Shown here piece by piece: positions 43,362-53,696 of a stretch of 64,000 nucleotides of DNA. Position 1 is the first letter of the stretch. Every line of letters starts with the position of its first letter. The notes under the pieces are model-generated. The model worked only from the letters and a program-made list of their open reading frames with translations. It was not told the origin of the DNA and searched no databases. Origin of the DNA: Pictodentalium vernedei (lineage: Eukaryota; Mollusca; Scaphopoda; Dentaliida; Dentaliidae); assembly GCA_031216915.1 (NCBI GenBank), contig CM062290.1, forward strand, positions 385,126,718-385,190,717, given 5' to 3'. The translations under genes and the position numbers were made by a program.

Positions 43362-43602
43362 TTAACCCTTTACCCAACATAACGGCCAAAAACTGGCCAG
43401 TGCTATTCACAAAAATCGCCAATTAATTTTCGTTTTTTGTCTCAAAAACATAGATTATGACCCCTCTTTGGAACGCGCTCATCGAGCGCGTTCCAATGAG
43501 GGGTCATAGCCTATGTTTTTGAGACGAAAAATGAAAAAAATTAGTTATTCAAGAATTTTATTTGCAAGTGACGTCTGCTTTTCATGTTAGGCAAAGGGTT
43601 AA
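43362..43602. mobile_element. Fold-back MITE, family A2 (TTAA)
   Basis: TTAA at 43362-43365 and 43599-43602. Hairpin apex gaacgcgctcatcgagcgcg, a compensated variant of the usual gagctc arms. A decayed family A right end (ggtaaagggttgac) lies just upstream at about 43340-43352. Confidence 0.85.
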
Positions 43603-44375
43603 ACATAAACTACTGTCACAGACAACATATCTTTGTCATTCCACGTTCCCAGAAAATATTTTTCCAAGTGGTAGTGCATCTACTGTGGATGGGAATTTTC
43701 AAGTATCAGACTCTGATGTTCATTATCTTTTGTACAATTAGAAAACACTTTGGGAATTCCGATGTAAAGAGACAGAATTAAAAGATGAGCATGGCGTTAG
43801 ATGTGTATCTCAGACATGCATACCTCTATGCAAAATTTGTCACTTTGTCAGTCTATATGCAGCTCAGAGTCATTAACAATTCCATCTTCAGAATGATTAA
43901 ATGAATATAGCCAAAAAGAGTAAAGAAATAAAACAGAGACTTTTTTAAAGACCACATTTATGAAAATTTATAGAAATAAATGGTCTACCAGGTTATACCT
44001 TTACTTTTGCTGGCCTCCAACACATAACGTATGACTGTCTCATTGGAACATGCATCTTCCAATAAGGTGTCATAAGCTATGCTTTGGAAGGAGAATTAAA
44101 ATTGCTATTTTTGTGTACAGTGCTAGATAGATTTTTATTACACACCTGTTCTATGAAATCCCCATCTACGTCAACACTAAAACATCTGGAAAATGAAAAT
44201 CCCTTCTGCACATTTGTGACAAACAGAAATCATTGACAGACTATTTTTAAATAGAAGCAAGATTTCACTATGAAATTTTCTGCAAATCGTGCACCGCAGT
44301 TACAATCTGAATCGATAGTGATAGCTAAAAATAGTAACATGGGTTCCCCTTGCAAATTTAGTCGGCAATAAAATG
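43603..44375. other. Mostly unassigned; one decayed family A hairpin
   Basis: Around 44015-44100 the words cataacgtatgactgtctca and ggtgtcataagctatgcttt are a degraded family A core. No gene is seen. Confidence 0.45.
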
Positions 44376-44379
44376 TGTT

Positions 44380-44472
44380 CTTTTTGTTGATAGTTTGTTC
44401 CCTGAGTTCCAATGTGTTTTATGTGCCTACTGGGACATAGAACACATTAGAACTCAGGGGACGAGTTGTCAA
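44380..44472. repeat. Palindrome
   Basis: gttccctgagttccaatgtg / cacattagaactcaggggac, with a loop near tgtgcctactgggacat. Confidence 0.75.
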
Positions 44473-44531
44473 ATGAATTACTGAGTGTCCTTCTAATAAT
44501 AGCTTTTATAGACATGAAGGCATGTAATAAA

Positions 44532-44688
44532 CACAGAATGACACACGCCTGTGAATGGGTTAATTGATATGGCACTTGTGCCATCGTGGAAGGGCAAAAC
44601 TCGAGGCTTGCGGACTCACGTTTTATCCTTATGCACTGGCACTCATGCCATATCGATTAACCCATTCAGACATGTGTGTTATTCTGTG
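44532..44688. mobile_element. Fold-back element with ~70 bp arms
   Basis: Arms start cacagaatgacacacgcctg and end acatgtgtgttattctgtg, with inner gggttaattgatatggcac / gccatatcgattaaccc. One half-copy occurs at 15298-15385. The 106-codon frame from 44564 begins inside this palindrome and is not convincing. Confidence 0.78.
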
Positions 44689-45002
44689 CACCGTATTTAC
44701 TCTATGTATTGGGACACTCTATAATTTGGGATACACATTTTTTCCAGAAAAATATTTTTTTTTATGCTCCAATGTTTGGGACACTCAGGAGACTTGTTTC
44801 CAGTTGACCCAGTCACCTGAAAATGGTGCAGAATGCTCAATATTAAAGCTAAGTTTGTGTTTAATTTTCCTTTTCAAACAATAAAAAATTGATAATACAT
44901 ACTGATTTGTGTTGTTTTTATTTAAATCTGTTCCTGAGTTTTAATATTTACAGTCCGAACTGACATGAGGAAGGCTATTTAATATTACATTGTGACAGTC
45001 TT

Positions 45003-45200
45003 CAACCCTTTACCGAACGCTAGTGGCAGATGACTCTCATAAAAAGAATTCTTGTGTAACTAAAAATTTTCATTTTTTGATTCCAAAACATAGCTTATGA
45101 CCCCTCATTAGAACGAGCGCAATGCGCTCGTTCTAATGAGGGGCATAAGCTATGTTTTGGAAGCAAAAAATGAAAATCTAAAAAAAAATTGGATGACGAT
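45003..45200. mobile_element. Fold-back MITE, family A, right end lost
   Basis: ccctttaccgaacgctagt terminus, then a near-perfect hairpin ttccaaaacatagcttatga ... with apex gagcgcaatgcgctc. No right TTAA terminus is seen before 45210. Confidence 0.75.
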
Positions 45201-45459
45201 TTTCGTAGAAAGTGATGGAAAACGAATCACACACAACTTGATTCAGCATCAAAACAAGACCAGGTTGTGTTTTTTCCCCATTTTCTAAGATGTGGGACAT
45301 CTGTGAAAATATTATTTTTTTAGCTGTCTCAGTACATAAATATGGTATGTTTGGTACATTGGGTAAAGAAATTAGACCAATTTTTATTGTAACTATTATG
45401 CAGTTATCAGGTAGTGTACAAACTGTTTTTGTCGTCATAATTTATCCACACGACTTTGC

Positions 45460-45660
45460 CTTTGTACCATTTTTGAGAGAGTGCCTTGCACTCACCTATA
45501 AATTGTAACAAGGCAAATCCTTACAGCCTGAATAATCTTACTTCAAAGATAAAATGATGCTCATGTGTAGAACATGAAGTCTTCAAGTTGCAGTATCTCA
45601 GCTGCAAAATAAAGCCCAATATGTGCTTCCAACACACAACCAGATAACAAGTGGAATTTT
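45460..45660. mobile_element. Family C element, partial
   Basis: Hairpin gagagagtgccttgcactca, then tgtaacaaggcaaatcctta, gataatcttacttcaaagat and aaataaagcccaatatgtgc, in the same order as the complete copy at 47413-47661. Confidence 0.7.
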
Positions 45661-45697
45661 AATGTGTTTAAAAATAATAACATTTGGTCATGGTTAG

Positions 45698-45936
45698 TTA
45701 ACCTTTTGAACTCTTGTGGTATCTTCCATGTCAGTTCAATGGCAGCAATTAGAAGTGTCTATATTCATTATATGGGGTAGACCAATCAATAGTTTCAATG
45801 CGCAGCCCTGGGGCTGCACGTTAAAAATATTGATTGGTCTACCCCACACATTTACTGAACAGCCATCCTATATAATGACGTTATGACGTATCATGTTCCT
45901 AGCCTGAAAAGCGTTCGTTCTGGTTCAAAGGGTTAA
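45698..45936. mobile_element. Fold-back MITE family I (TTAA), complete
   Basis: TTAA at 45698-45701 and 45933-45936 with ends accttttgaac / gttcaaaggg. Central palindrome ggtagaccaatcaata ... tattgattggtctacc with apex cagccctggggctg. A second TTAA-type family distinct from family A. Confidence 0.82.
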
Positions 45937-46181
45937 TTGCCAGTTTTCATTATTCCAGGCTATCAGAACAAAATACGGATGAGGTTATTATTAATTAATA
46001 GTTATATCCTCATGGGGAAATAGCATAATATATCACTGTCACAAGATGCATATTTTATCATTTTGCACTTCCATACTGCTTCCTTACATGTGTAGGTTGT
46101 CTCAGATAATAGAACGTTCAGTGGCCAGGGTTATATACAGAACAACCTATAACAAAATGTACTGTTAGTCAACATTTTACC

Positions 46182-46265
46182 CTCAATAACACCAGACTAT
46201 TGCCTCATTATTGCCAGATTGCTTTAGCAATCTATCTGCAAAAAGAAGGCAATAATCTGGCATTT
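46182..46265. repeat. Palindrome
   Basis: tgcctcattattgccagatt and gaaggcaataatctggcat around gctttagc. Confidence 0.65.
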
Positions 46266-46329
46266 CAGTGCATGAGAAAGAAACATTAAATGGTGTATTG
46301 TCCTGCCCCTACAAAGGAGGTGACCCATT

Positions 46330-46672
46330 TACAGAGCTAGGTGCAGGCTGCAAGCCGAGAGGTCCTCGGTTCGAATCCCACCTGCGGCAACCGCGTTGTG
46401 TCCTTGGGCAAGACACTTCACCCCCATTGCCCATGTGGGGGCACGATGACGCCGTGTACTAAGGCGTACTGCACGTCGATGGTACGCATATCTTCAACCA
46501 ATCTAACCCTGCCTGTGCTGCAGTGCGGAGTTACGATGTTAGGGAGCTGGCAGCTGCTCGTCGTTGCTCGGTGGTTCTCTCTGGGTACTCCGGCTTCCTC
46601 CACCTATAAAACTGTCATGGTCATGATTAGCCATTGTGCATAACTATGTGACCTTAAACATCAATAAATAAA
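46330..46672 (+). mobile_element. SINE, tRNA head type 2 (A box damaged), tail a
   Basis: gcaggctgcaagccgagagg with B box ggttcgaatcccac, intact body and core, tail acatcaataaataaataa. The A box region is replaced by unrelated sequence before 46335. Confidence 0.88.
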
Positions 46673-46790
46673 TAATATTTACTGAGCCAATGATAAAGAA
46701 AATGCATTATTATTTTGGACAAAAAACAAAATGAGGTGAATAACCTTAAGCCGAAAATTAATTAATCATGTCCTTGTCTTTATTTTTCAG

Positions 46791-46924
46791 TTGAAGAAGT
46801 TTCAAAGGTACTTTGGAAGTTAATGTTAGCCTATACTTTACTTGGTTTTGTTGGATTTTGTTTGGTCTTCTTTTGTTTGGATAAGATTGGAGCACAACTA
46901 GACTCAGAGAAGTCAGCTCAAGAG
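46791..46924 (+). CDS. Candidate internal exon of a host membrane protein (possibly UNC93/MFS-like)
   Basis: 134 bp between a strong acceptor (tgtctttatttttcag, ending 46790) and a consensus donor (gag|gtaaga at 46925). Open in one frame (phase 1 in, phase 0 out), giving 44 codons: a short charged start (EEVSKVLWK), a hydrophobic membrane-spanning segment (LMLAYTLLGFVGFCLVFFCL), then DKIGAQLDSEKSAQE. The TM-plus-charged layout with 'YTLLG' and 'FFCLDKI' recalls the UNC93 family of MFS-type proteins, but this is recall, not an alignment. It lies in non-repetitive sequence between two SINEs. No companion exon was found, so any gene would have introns longer than the flanks seen here. It could also be chance. 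Confidence 0.4.
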
Positions 46925-46996
46925 GTAAGAAGACAAAATTTTGCATCTAATTTCACAAACTACCAGTCACATTTGATATTTACATTTACCTAGCTT

Positions 46997-47202
46997 CGGG
47001 GCATGGTGGGAATGCAAACTAAGGCGTACTGCACGTCTGTGGTGCTCTTGTCTTCCACTAATGCTAATCCTGCTTTTGTGGAGTTAGTACATTGAATCGC
47101 CACTGCTCAGTGGTTCTCTCCAGGTACTCTGGCTTCCTCCACCCAAAAAACTGTTTGACACGAGGTGACCCTGGCTGTCAAAAAAGTGTTGTAAAACCCC
47201 AA

Positions 47203-47258
<56 letters not shown>
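46997..47258 (+). mobile_element. SINE, 5'-truncated, tail type b
   Basis: Body from aaactaaggcgtactgcacg, core ctctccaggtactctggctt, tail b (gaccctggctgtcaaaaaag) and a long (aaat)n tract at 47200-47256. Confidence 0.85.
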
Positions 47259-47412
47259 AAATATTACTTTTACCAAGCAAAAGGCTAAATGTGTAAATCA
47301 ACATAACATAAAACCCAGCAGTTTATCCCAACTTTTTTTCGGGCTTCTGTGTCCTTGCAAGTGCTTAAATTTCAGATTGAAAATTCCAGGATCTTGAAAA
47401 TTGGACATTCTT

Positions 47413-47661
47413 TAATTGGTAGAGTGCTAAATTATTTTTGGTCATCTAAATTTGTTCAAGTGTCTTTGTCTTGTTGCAATCTATAAGAGCGTACCAGCAG
47501 GCAATCTCCCATAGATTATAACAAGGCAAATTCTTATAGACTAAATAATTTTGCTTTAAAGATAATACAAAGTAAACCCAAAGAGTTTGCAGCCTTTAAT
47601 TTGGGGTACCTGTGCTTTCAAATAAAGCCCAAATATGGGCTTCCAGCACTCTATCAGTTAA
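47413..47661. mobile_element. Fold-back family C, complete
   Basis: Inverted ends ttaattggtagagtgctaaa and cttccagcactctatcagtt. The internal hairpin is gttgcaatctataagagcgt ... tctcccatagattataacaa. TTAA-like flanks. This copy defines the family in the window. Confidence 0.78.
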
Positions 47662-47741
47662 CCCTTTACCCAACGCAGACGATTTCAAAATTTATTATTT
47701 TAAATATCATTTTTTTCATGTCCAGGGCAAATAAGAGGTCT
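47658..47741. mobile_element. Family A1 MITE, left-end fragment
   Basis: ttaaccctttacccaacgca to ttttaaatatcattttttt, then unrelated sequence. It duplicates the left end of the adjacent complete copy. Confidence 0.7.
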
Positions 47742-47980
47742 TTAACCCTTTACCCAACGCAGACGATATCAAAATTTATTATTTTAAATACAATTTTTTA
47801 ATTTTTTCAAAAAATTTCAACAAAACCATATCATGTGACCCCTCGTTGGAACGAGCTTGTTCCAATGAGGGGTCACATGATATGGTTTTGTTGAAATTTT
47901 TTTAAAAATAATATTTTTTCAACTACTGAATTTGCATATTACGCGGGTGGATGTGGGCGATTCGTTGGGTAAAGGGTTAT
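47742..47980. mobile_element. Fold-back MITE, family A1 (TTAA)
   Basis: TTAA left, TTAT right (one mutation). Termini ccctttacccaacg / cgttgggtaaaggg. Shortened apex gaacgagcttgttcc. Confidence 0.83.
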
Positions 47981-48103
47981 ACTCTATGCCTAAAACTAGT
48001 TGAAATCTGATTCCAGAGCAAAGTGGTGGGGCTTTTTCACATAGGCAACAAATTAGAAGACAAGCAATGTTGCAGGAGTGACTTGATGTACTTTATTGTA
48101 TCT

Positions 48104-48330
48104 TTAACCCTTTATTCAATCTAATGGCCAAAACCGGCCAGCCAGCGCTATTCACAAAAATCGCCAATTAATTTTCATTTTTTGTCCCAAAAACATGGGT
48201 TATGACCCCTCTTTAGAACGAGCTCGTTCCAAAGAGGGGGCATAACCTATGTTTTTGAGACAAAAAAATGATTTATTCAAGAATTTTGTTTGCAAGTATC
48301 TTCTGCTTTCCATGTTAGGTAAAGGGTTAA
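48104..48330. mobile_element. Fold-back MITE, family A2 (TTAA)
   Basis: TTAA at both ends. Hairpin with a minimal apex (gaacgagctcgttcc), i.e. a perfect palindrome without loop. Confidence 0.83.
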
Positions 48331-48419
48331 AGCAAAACTGAGAAGATAATAAATACAACCCTCCATGTGCCCAGATAATTCTGGTGCCAAAATATCGATT
48401 GAGTAGCAGGTGTCGCTTA

Positions 48420-50030
48420 AAGATGGTACTTAATCTGTGGGAGGACATTTGGGACATCCTTGGTTGCTGCACTGGGTCCTCCTCTACAGAATCTCTAGGA
48501 ATTGGAAGCCGCTTTGAATTAGAAGTGGCTGCAGTTGCCCCTAATAGCTTATCCAGCTTCTGACTCCCTTCATTGGGGTCCCTTATGGAAAACTTATTGG
48601 TACGAAATCTGCTGGACCACATTTGGGTCATCCTTGGGTGTCACACTGTGTCCTACTCTACAGAATCTCTAGGAACTGGAAGCTGCTTTGAATTAGAAGT
48701 GGCTTCAGTTGCCCCTAATAGCTTATCCAGCTTCTGACTCCCTTCATTGGGGTCCCTTATCATGGAAAATTTAATGGTACTTAATCTGCAGGAGCACATT
48801 TGGGACATCCTTGTGTGTCGCAGTAGGTCCTTCTCTAATTAATCTTTAGGAATTGGAAGCCACTTTGACTCAGAAGTGGCTGCAGTTGCCCCAATAGCTT
48901 ATCCCGCTTCTGACTCCCTTCATTGGGGTCCCTTATCATGGAAAACTTGATGGTACTTAATCTGCTGGAGCACATTTGGGACATCTTTGTGTGTCGCAGT
49001 GGGTCCTCCTCTAAAGAATCTCTAGGAATTGGAAGCTGCTTTGAATCAGAGGTGGCTGCAGTTGCCCCTAATAGCTTATCCAGCTTCTGACTCCCTTCGT
49101 TGGAGTCCCTTATCATGGAAAATTTAATGGTACTCAATCTGCAGGAGCACATTTGGGATCTCCTTGTGTGTCGCAGTCGGTCCTCCTCTAAAGAATCTTT
49201 AGGAATTGGAAGCCACTTTGACTCAGAAGTGGCTGCAGTTGCCCCAATAGCTTATCCCGCTTCTGACTCCCTTCATTGGGGTCCCTTATCATGGAAAACT
49301 TAATGGTACTTAATCTGCTGGAGCACATTTGGGACATCTTTGTGTGTCGCAGTGGGTCCTCCTCTAAAGAATCTCTAGGAATTGGAAGCTGTTTTGAATT
49401 AGAAGTGGCTGCAGTTGCCCCTAATAGCTTATCCAGCTTCTGACTCCCTTCATTGGGGTCCCTTATGGAAAACTTATTGGTACGAAATCTGCTGGACCAC
49501 ATTTGGGTCATCCTTGGGTGTCACACTGTGTCCTACTCTACAGAATCTCTAGGAACTGGAAGCTGCTTTGAATTAGAAGTGGCTGCAGTTGCCCCTAATA
49601 GCTTATCCAGCTTCTGACTCCCTTCATTGGGGTCCCTTATCATGGAAAATTTAATGGTACTTAATCTGCAGGAGCACATTTGGGACATCCTTGTGTCGCA
49701 GTAGGTCCTTCTCTAATTAATCTTTAGGAATTGGAAGCCAGTTTGACTCAGAAGTGGCTGCAGTTGCCCCAATAGCTTATCCAGCTTCTGACTCCCTTCA
49801 TTGGGGTCCCTTATCATGGAAAACTTAATGGTAGTTAATCTGCTGGAGCACATTTGGGACATCTTTGTGTGTCGCAGTGGGTCCTCCTCTAAAGAATCTC
49901 TAGGAATTGGAAGCTGCTTTGAATCAGAGGTGTCTGCATTTTCCCCAGTAGCCTATCCAGCTTCTGACTCCCTTCATTGTGGTCCCTTATCATGGAAAAT
50001 TCGTGAAAATGTTCCGAGATACTTCTGGAG
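48420..50030 (-). repeat. ~176-bp satellite with ~880-bp higher-order period
   Basis: Nine units marked by aatctctaggaattggaag (48490, 48664, 48841, 49018, 49192, 49370, 49544, 49722 and 49898). A variant (tcacactgtgtcctactcta) occurs at 48641 and again at 49521, 880 bp or five units apart, so units have been copied as blocks. On the minus strand, frames of up to 143 codons repeat RDPNEGSQKLDKLLGATAAT, but the unit is not a multiple of three and stops recur. This argues for a satellite, although an origin from a coding exon is possible. Confidence 0.85.
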
Positions 50031-50041
50031 ACCCTTTAATT

Positions 50042-50297
50042 TTAACCCTTTATCCAACGTAACGCTAAAGAATGGCCAGCGCTAGTCTCAAAAATTGCCA
50101 ATTAATTTTCAGTATTTTTTCATTTTTTGTCTCAAAAACATAGGTTATGACCCCTCGTTGGAAATAGCTCGTCGAGATCGTTCCAATGAGGGGTCATAAT
50201 CTATGTTTTTGAAACAAAAAATGAAAAAAAAATTAGTTATTCAAGAATTTTTTTTTTTGCAAGTGTCGTCTGTTTTTCATGTTAGGTAAAGGGTTAA
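50042..50297. mobile_element. Fold-back MITE, family A2 (TTAA)
   Basis: TTAA at 50042-50045 and 50294-50297. It directly abuts the end of the satellite array. The apex is mutated on one side (gaaatagctcgtcgagatcg). Confidence 0.82.
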
Positions 50298-50552
50298 ACC
50301 ACAATATGTGCAGGGATCCTGTTATAGGAAAGAGTATACAGTGGTGCCCACTTAACTGAATATCTCTTAATTGAATAACCCTGTGAATTGAATATAACTT
50401 CCAAACACAAAACTATTTACTATACCTTTAATACAAATTTGACCTGTTAATTACTTATAGGTTTTAGAGTAATCTGCTGATAAATGAATAAAAGATCTTC
50501 TGATCTATCGAAGATTTACTCCGACAGACACCGAATTCCCTTTATTTTTAAC

Positions 50553-50802
50553 TTAACTCTTTACCCAACATAGCAGCCAAAATTGGCCAGAGCTACTCAC
50601 AAAAATCATCATTCAGTTTTAATTATTTTTTCATTCTTTGTCTCAGAACATAGTTTATGACCCCTCATTGGAACGAGCTCATTGAGCACATTGAAATGAG
50701 CAGTCATAAGCTATGTTTGTGATGCAAAAAAGGAAAACATTTAACTATTCAAGAATTTTGTTTGCAAATGTCATCTGCCTTTCATGTTTGATAAAGGCTT
50801 AT
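50553..50802. mobile_element. Family A2 MITE nested in B4
   Basis: TTAA at 50553, TTAT at 50799. Degraded hairpin (gttatgacccctcattgg-type). The B4 text resumes at tttgacctcagtaatatcta, matching tttggcctcaatacctccaa in B5. Confidence 0.78.
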
Positions 50803-50831
50803 TTGACCTCAGTAATATCTACTATAGGTAT

Positions 50832-51512
50832 TTAACTGGTACAGTGTTAAATTATTTTTGACCATCAAAATTTGTTCAGTTGTCTTTGCCTTGTTGCAAT
50901 TCATGGGACAGTGCCTATGGAGTGTGCTCCCATGAATTGTAATGAGGCAAATCTTAACAGACTAAATAATACAGTGGAGCCCACTTAATTGGATATCTCT
51001 TTACTGAATAATCCTGTTAAGTGAATATAATTTCCCAATACAAAACCATTTACCATACCTCCAGTGTAAATTTGACCTGTTAATTGAATATTGGTTATGG
51101 ACTAAACTCCTGTGAATTGAAAAAAAATCCTGTCACTTGTCGAGAAATCACTCTGCATCTCCCCAGTTTTCCTTTGTTTATAGACCTATTTGGCCTCAAT
51201 ACCTCCAATACAGACATTTAACCTATTATATTTTGTTTGAAAGAGCACATTGAGCGCTATCAAACAAGATATAATAGAATATATGCTAAGTTTATATCTA
51301 GAATACAGGAAAGTGACACAGTCCCTGTTAATTGAATAATCCTGTTAATTGAATAATTTTCATTGGCAAAGTAGCTATTCAATTAACAGGGTTCCACTGT
51401 ATCCCTTCAAAGATAATATGAAGCATAGCCACTGAATTTGAACCCTTTAAGTTGCGGTACCTGCATGTCAGAATGGAGCCCAAATATGGTCTTCCAGCAC
51501 TGTACCGGTAAA
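50832..51512. mobile_element. Family C element nested in B4 and itself split by B5
   Basis: Ends ttaactggtacagtgttaaa and tccagcactgtaccggtaaa. It is complete once 50972-51399 is set aside, when compared with 47413-47661. Confidence 0.78.
50972..51399 (-). mobile_element. MITE family B, copy B5, innermost
   Basis: Ends cagtggagcccacttaattg and caattaacagggttccactg, TA on both sides (50970-50971, 51400-51401). Central palindrome around aagagcacattgagcgctat. Confidence 0.85.
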
Positions 51513-51630
51513 TCTATTAGCTCCCTGAGCTCTGTCAAACAACATATAATAGAATAAATTGTCAGTTTGTCACCAGAATACAGTAATTCCACTGACGATT
51601 AACAATTCAATTAACAGAGTTCTACTGTAG

Positions 51631-51836
51631 TTTGTTACCCCATTACCCCACAATATTGGCAAAAACTGGGCAGTGCTAAATCACCATTCAGTTTTCATTA
51701 TTTATTGTCTCAAAAACCTAGCTTATGACCCTCACTGGAACTCTGTGTTTTTTGACAAAAAAAATGAAAAGAAAATTAGTTATTCATGAATTCTGTTTGC
51801 GAATGTCATCTTCCTTTCATGTTATGTAAAGAATTG
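51631..51836. mobile_element. Family A2 MITE, degraded
   Basis: ttaccccattacccc ... tggcaaaaactgggcagtgc ... catgttatgtaaagaattga. The hairpin is mostly lost on one side. Confidence 0.6.
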
Positions 51837-52033
51837 ACAAAAGCTAGGATTTTTTACCTTGAATCGGGTGCAGAATGTATTTGTACTGGGCAGCAATTTC
51901 CACCTGCAGTAGGCAAAAAGTTAAGCCTTTGTATTGAACTTTATGTAATGAAAGGTTTGTCTTTATTTTGCAACAAGACATGAACTGTTGAAAACACAGT
52001 GTATCTGAATTTCAGTCAGTAAAGCAAATAGAT

Positions 52034-52640
52034 AGAGAGTGATCGCTTGACTGGACTGGTTACATGAAAAAATTCATGAGAGGTGAGGGATGTTGTACAA
52101 ACACGAGTGCGCGAATGCATACGAGTGTTTTACAATATAGTCCCTCGCCTCGAATGAATTATTTCACGTAACCAGTCTAGTCAAGCAATTACTCTGTTTA
52201 TTACTTTTCATTAATATCGATAATTATATTATTTAACCCTTTACCTTACAAAACGGCCAAAACCGGCCAGCGCTATTCTCAAAAATCACCAATTAATTTT
52301 CATTTTTTAAAAAATTTTTGTCTCTAAAACAAAGGGTATGACCCCTCATTGGAATGAGCTCGTCGAGCTCGTTCCAATGAGGGGTCATAACCTCTGTTTT
52401 TGAGACAAAAATTGAAAATAATAGTTATTCAAGAATTTTTTTTTTGCTAGTGTTGTCTGCTTTTCATGTTAGGTAAAGGGTTATAAAACAAAAAACAATG
52501 AAGTCCCCATTACACCCACGGCAAAGCATCTTCGTTTGCGCACACGGATACATGACCCAATTGTTGATTGCATAATTCACTTGTGAAGTTATCATTTATA
52601 ATCAAACCCAGAAATCCCAGTAAATCACACTTTGGAAAGT
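52034..52640. mobile_element. Composite repeat family D, copy 2
   Basis: Palindrome arms gagtgatcgcttgactggac / ccagtctagtcaagcaatta, then the TTAA MITE at 52233-52484 and the tail gaagtccccattacacccac to ccagtaaatcaca. Same order and orientation as 9300-9905. Confidence 0.75.
52233..52484. mobile_element. Fold-back MITE, family A2, within family D
   Basis: TTAA left, TTAT right. Strong hairpin with apex gagctcgtcgagctc. Same relative position as the MITE at 9501-9748. Confidence 0.82.
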
Positions 52641-53110
52641 AATAAATCTTTATATCATGTCATTTGCATTGTTTACACCACATTCAGTGTGCAACAACTT
52701 TTATTCAGTTTCTGGTTACATTCCCACTAAACTTTACTGCAGAGCTTAATATTGATCTGCGATGTAATATGAAACATTTTGGTTTCTCTTAATTGTATTG
52801 TGCATGCAATTTTCTATCTCTGATGAATGATGTCATGCAGTTTGTCCCATAGGGAATTCTTCTTTCTTGTGATTATTTACAGATATCCTCTGTATTTTAG
52901 TTGGACATCTCTGCTGCTTTTATATTAGTGCATTTAATTCAATGTGCACCAACACTCAAAGAGGCTGGATGGTGCACTTGACTGCATGTATCTGTTTGTA
53001 TGTTCATGTGTCTTTCCGTCCACCAATTCACCCAAAACCATAAATTTGCAAGAACTTCTTCAATAGTTGACAGATTTTACTGAACTTTAGGATGCATCTT
53101 CCCCTTCATA
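52641..53110. other. Unassigned spacer
   Basis: No gene or palindrome seen. The last part (gtgcaccaacactcaaagag...tgtatgttcatgtgtctttc) resembles the start of the attgccctt-type tandem family. Confidence 0.4.
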
Positions 53111-53112
53111 TA

Positions 53113-53426
53113 CATTTAAAACTAGAAGTCCTGTCATGAAATGCGCACAAATAGCATGTTGATCTGCGCGTTAATGTACGCGTTATGGCCATAGTAAAGC
53201 TATCAAATTCTGTGTATATGGCCTGTGCACAAGCAATGTTTCAGCCAATGGACCTCCGGGTAACCCGGAGGTCCATTGGCAGAAACATTGCATGTGTTTG
53301 CTATGAGTACCCAGGAGAACCGGCTGTGCTTTGGATGCCATCTGATATGGCAATTGTGCGCAATTCCAACGCGCAATTAAGCCTAGATAAGCTCACTATT
53401 CGTGACAGGACTTCTGGTTTTAACTG
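53113..53426. mobile_element. TA-flanked fold-back element, copy 2
   Basis: TA at 53111-53112 and 53427-53428. Ends catttaaaactagaagtcct / aggacttctggttttaactg. Central palindrome caatgtttcagccaatggac / gtccattggcagaaacattg. The 145-codon frame from 53185 runs through it and out the other side and is not a gene. Confidence 0.85.
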
Positions 53427-53429
53427 TAC

Positions 53430-53695
53430 CAACCACAAAATTATGAGGAAGGAGGATTTCTTCCAAAATTTATATTCCTTTTGTCTGTTGAAAAATATAC
53501 ATGTTGGACTTGAATTTTTTCACACAGGGTGGGAGTACAATAGCTCAAGTTGTGCAGTCTCAGCCAGAGGACTATACAAATGTGTAGCATCCATCTGTGT
53601 GCCTGTTCATCCACATTTTTGATACCTTCATGGTGTAATCAATTTTTGGCCATTGTTTCCCACATATTGAAGATGTGTAACATATATATAGATGA
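53430..53695. repeat. Units of the attgcccttt/aacatgt tandem family
   Basis: Contains ggaggatttcttccaaaatt and tattgaagatgtgtaacata. It continues after element F at 54113-54240. Confidence 0.5.
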
Positions 53696-53696
53696 C

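Larger units (their letters stand above)
50339..51627 (-). mobile_element. MITE family B, copy B4, split by two insertions
   Basis: Outer element in reverse orientation: left end cagtggtgcccacttaactg at 50339, right end aattaacagagttctactg at 51627, TA outside on both sides. Its own sequence is found at 50339-50552, 50803-50831 and 51513-51627. The gaps hold a family A MITE and a family C element. The left half of its central palindrome is largely lost at the second junction. Confidence 0.8.

Noticed and set aside
44564..44884. 106-codon open frame followed by an aataaa signal
   Set aside because: The first third is one arm of the palindrome at 44532-44688, and the rest has no recognisable motif.
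53185..53622. 145-codon open frame
   Set aside because: It runs through the TA-flanked fold-back at 53113-53426 and into tandem repeat sequence, so the frame is accidental.
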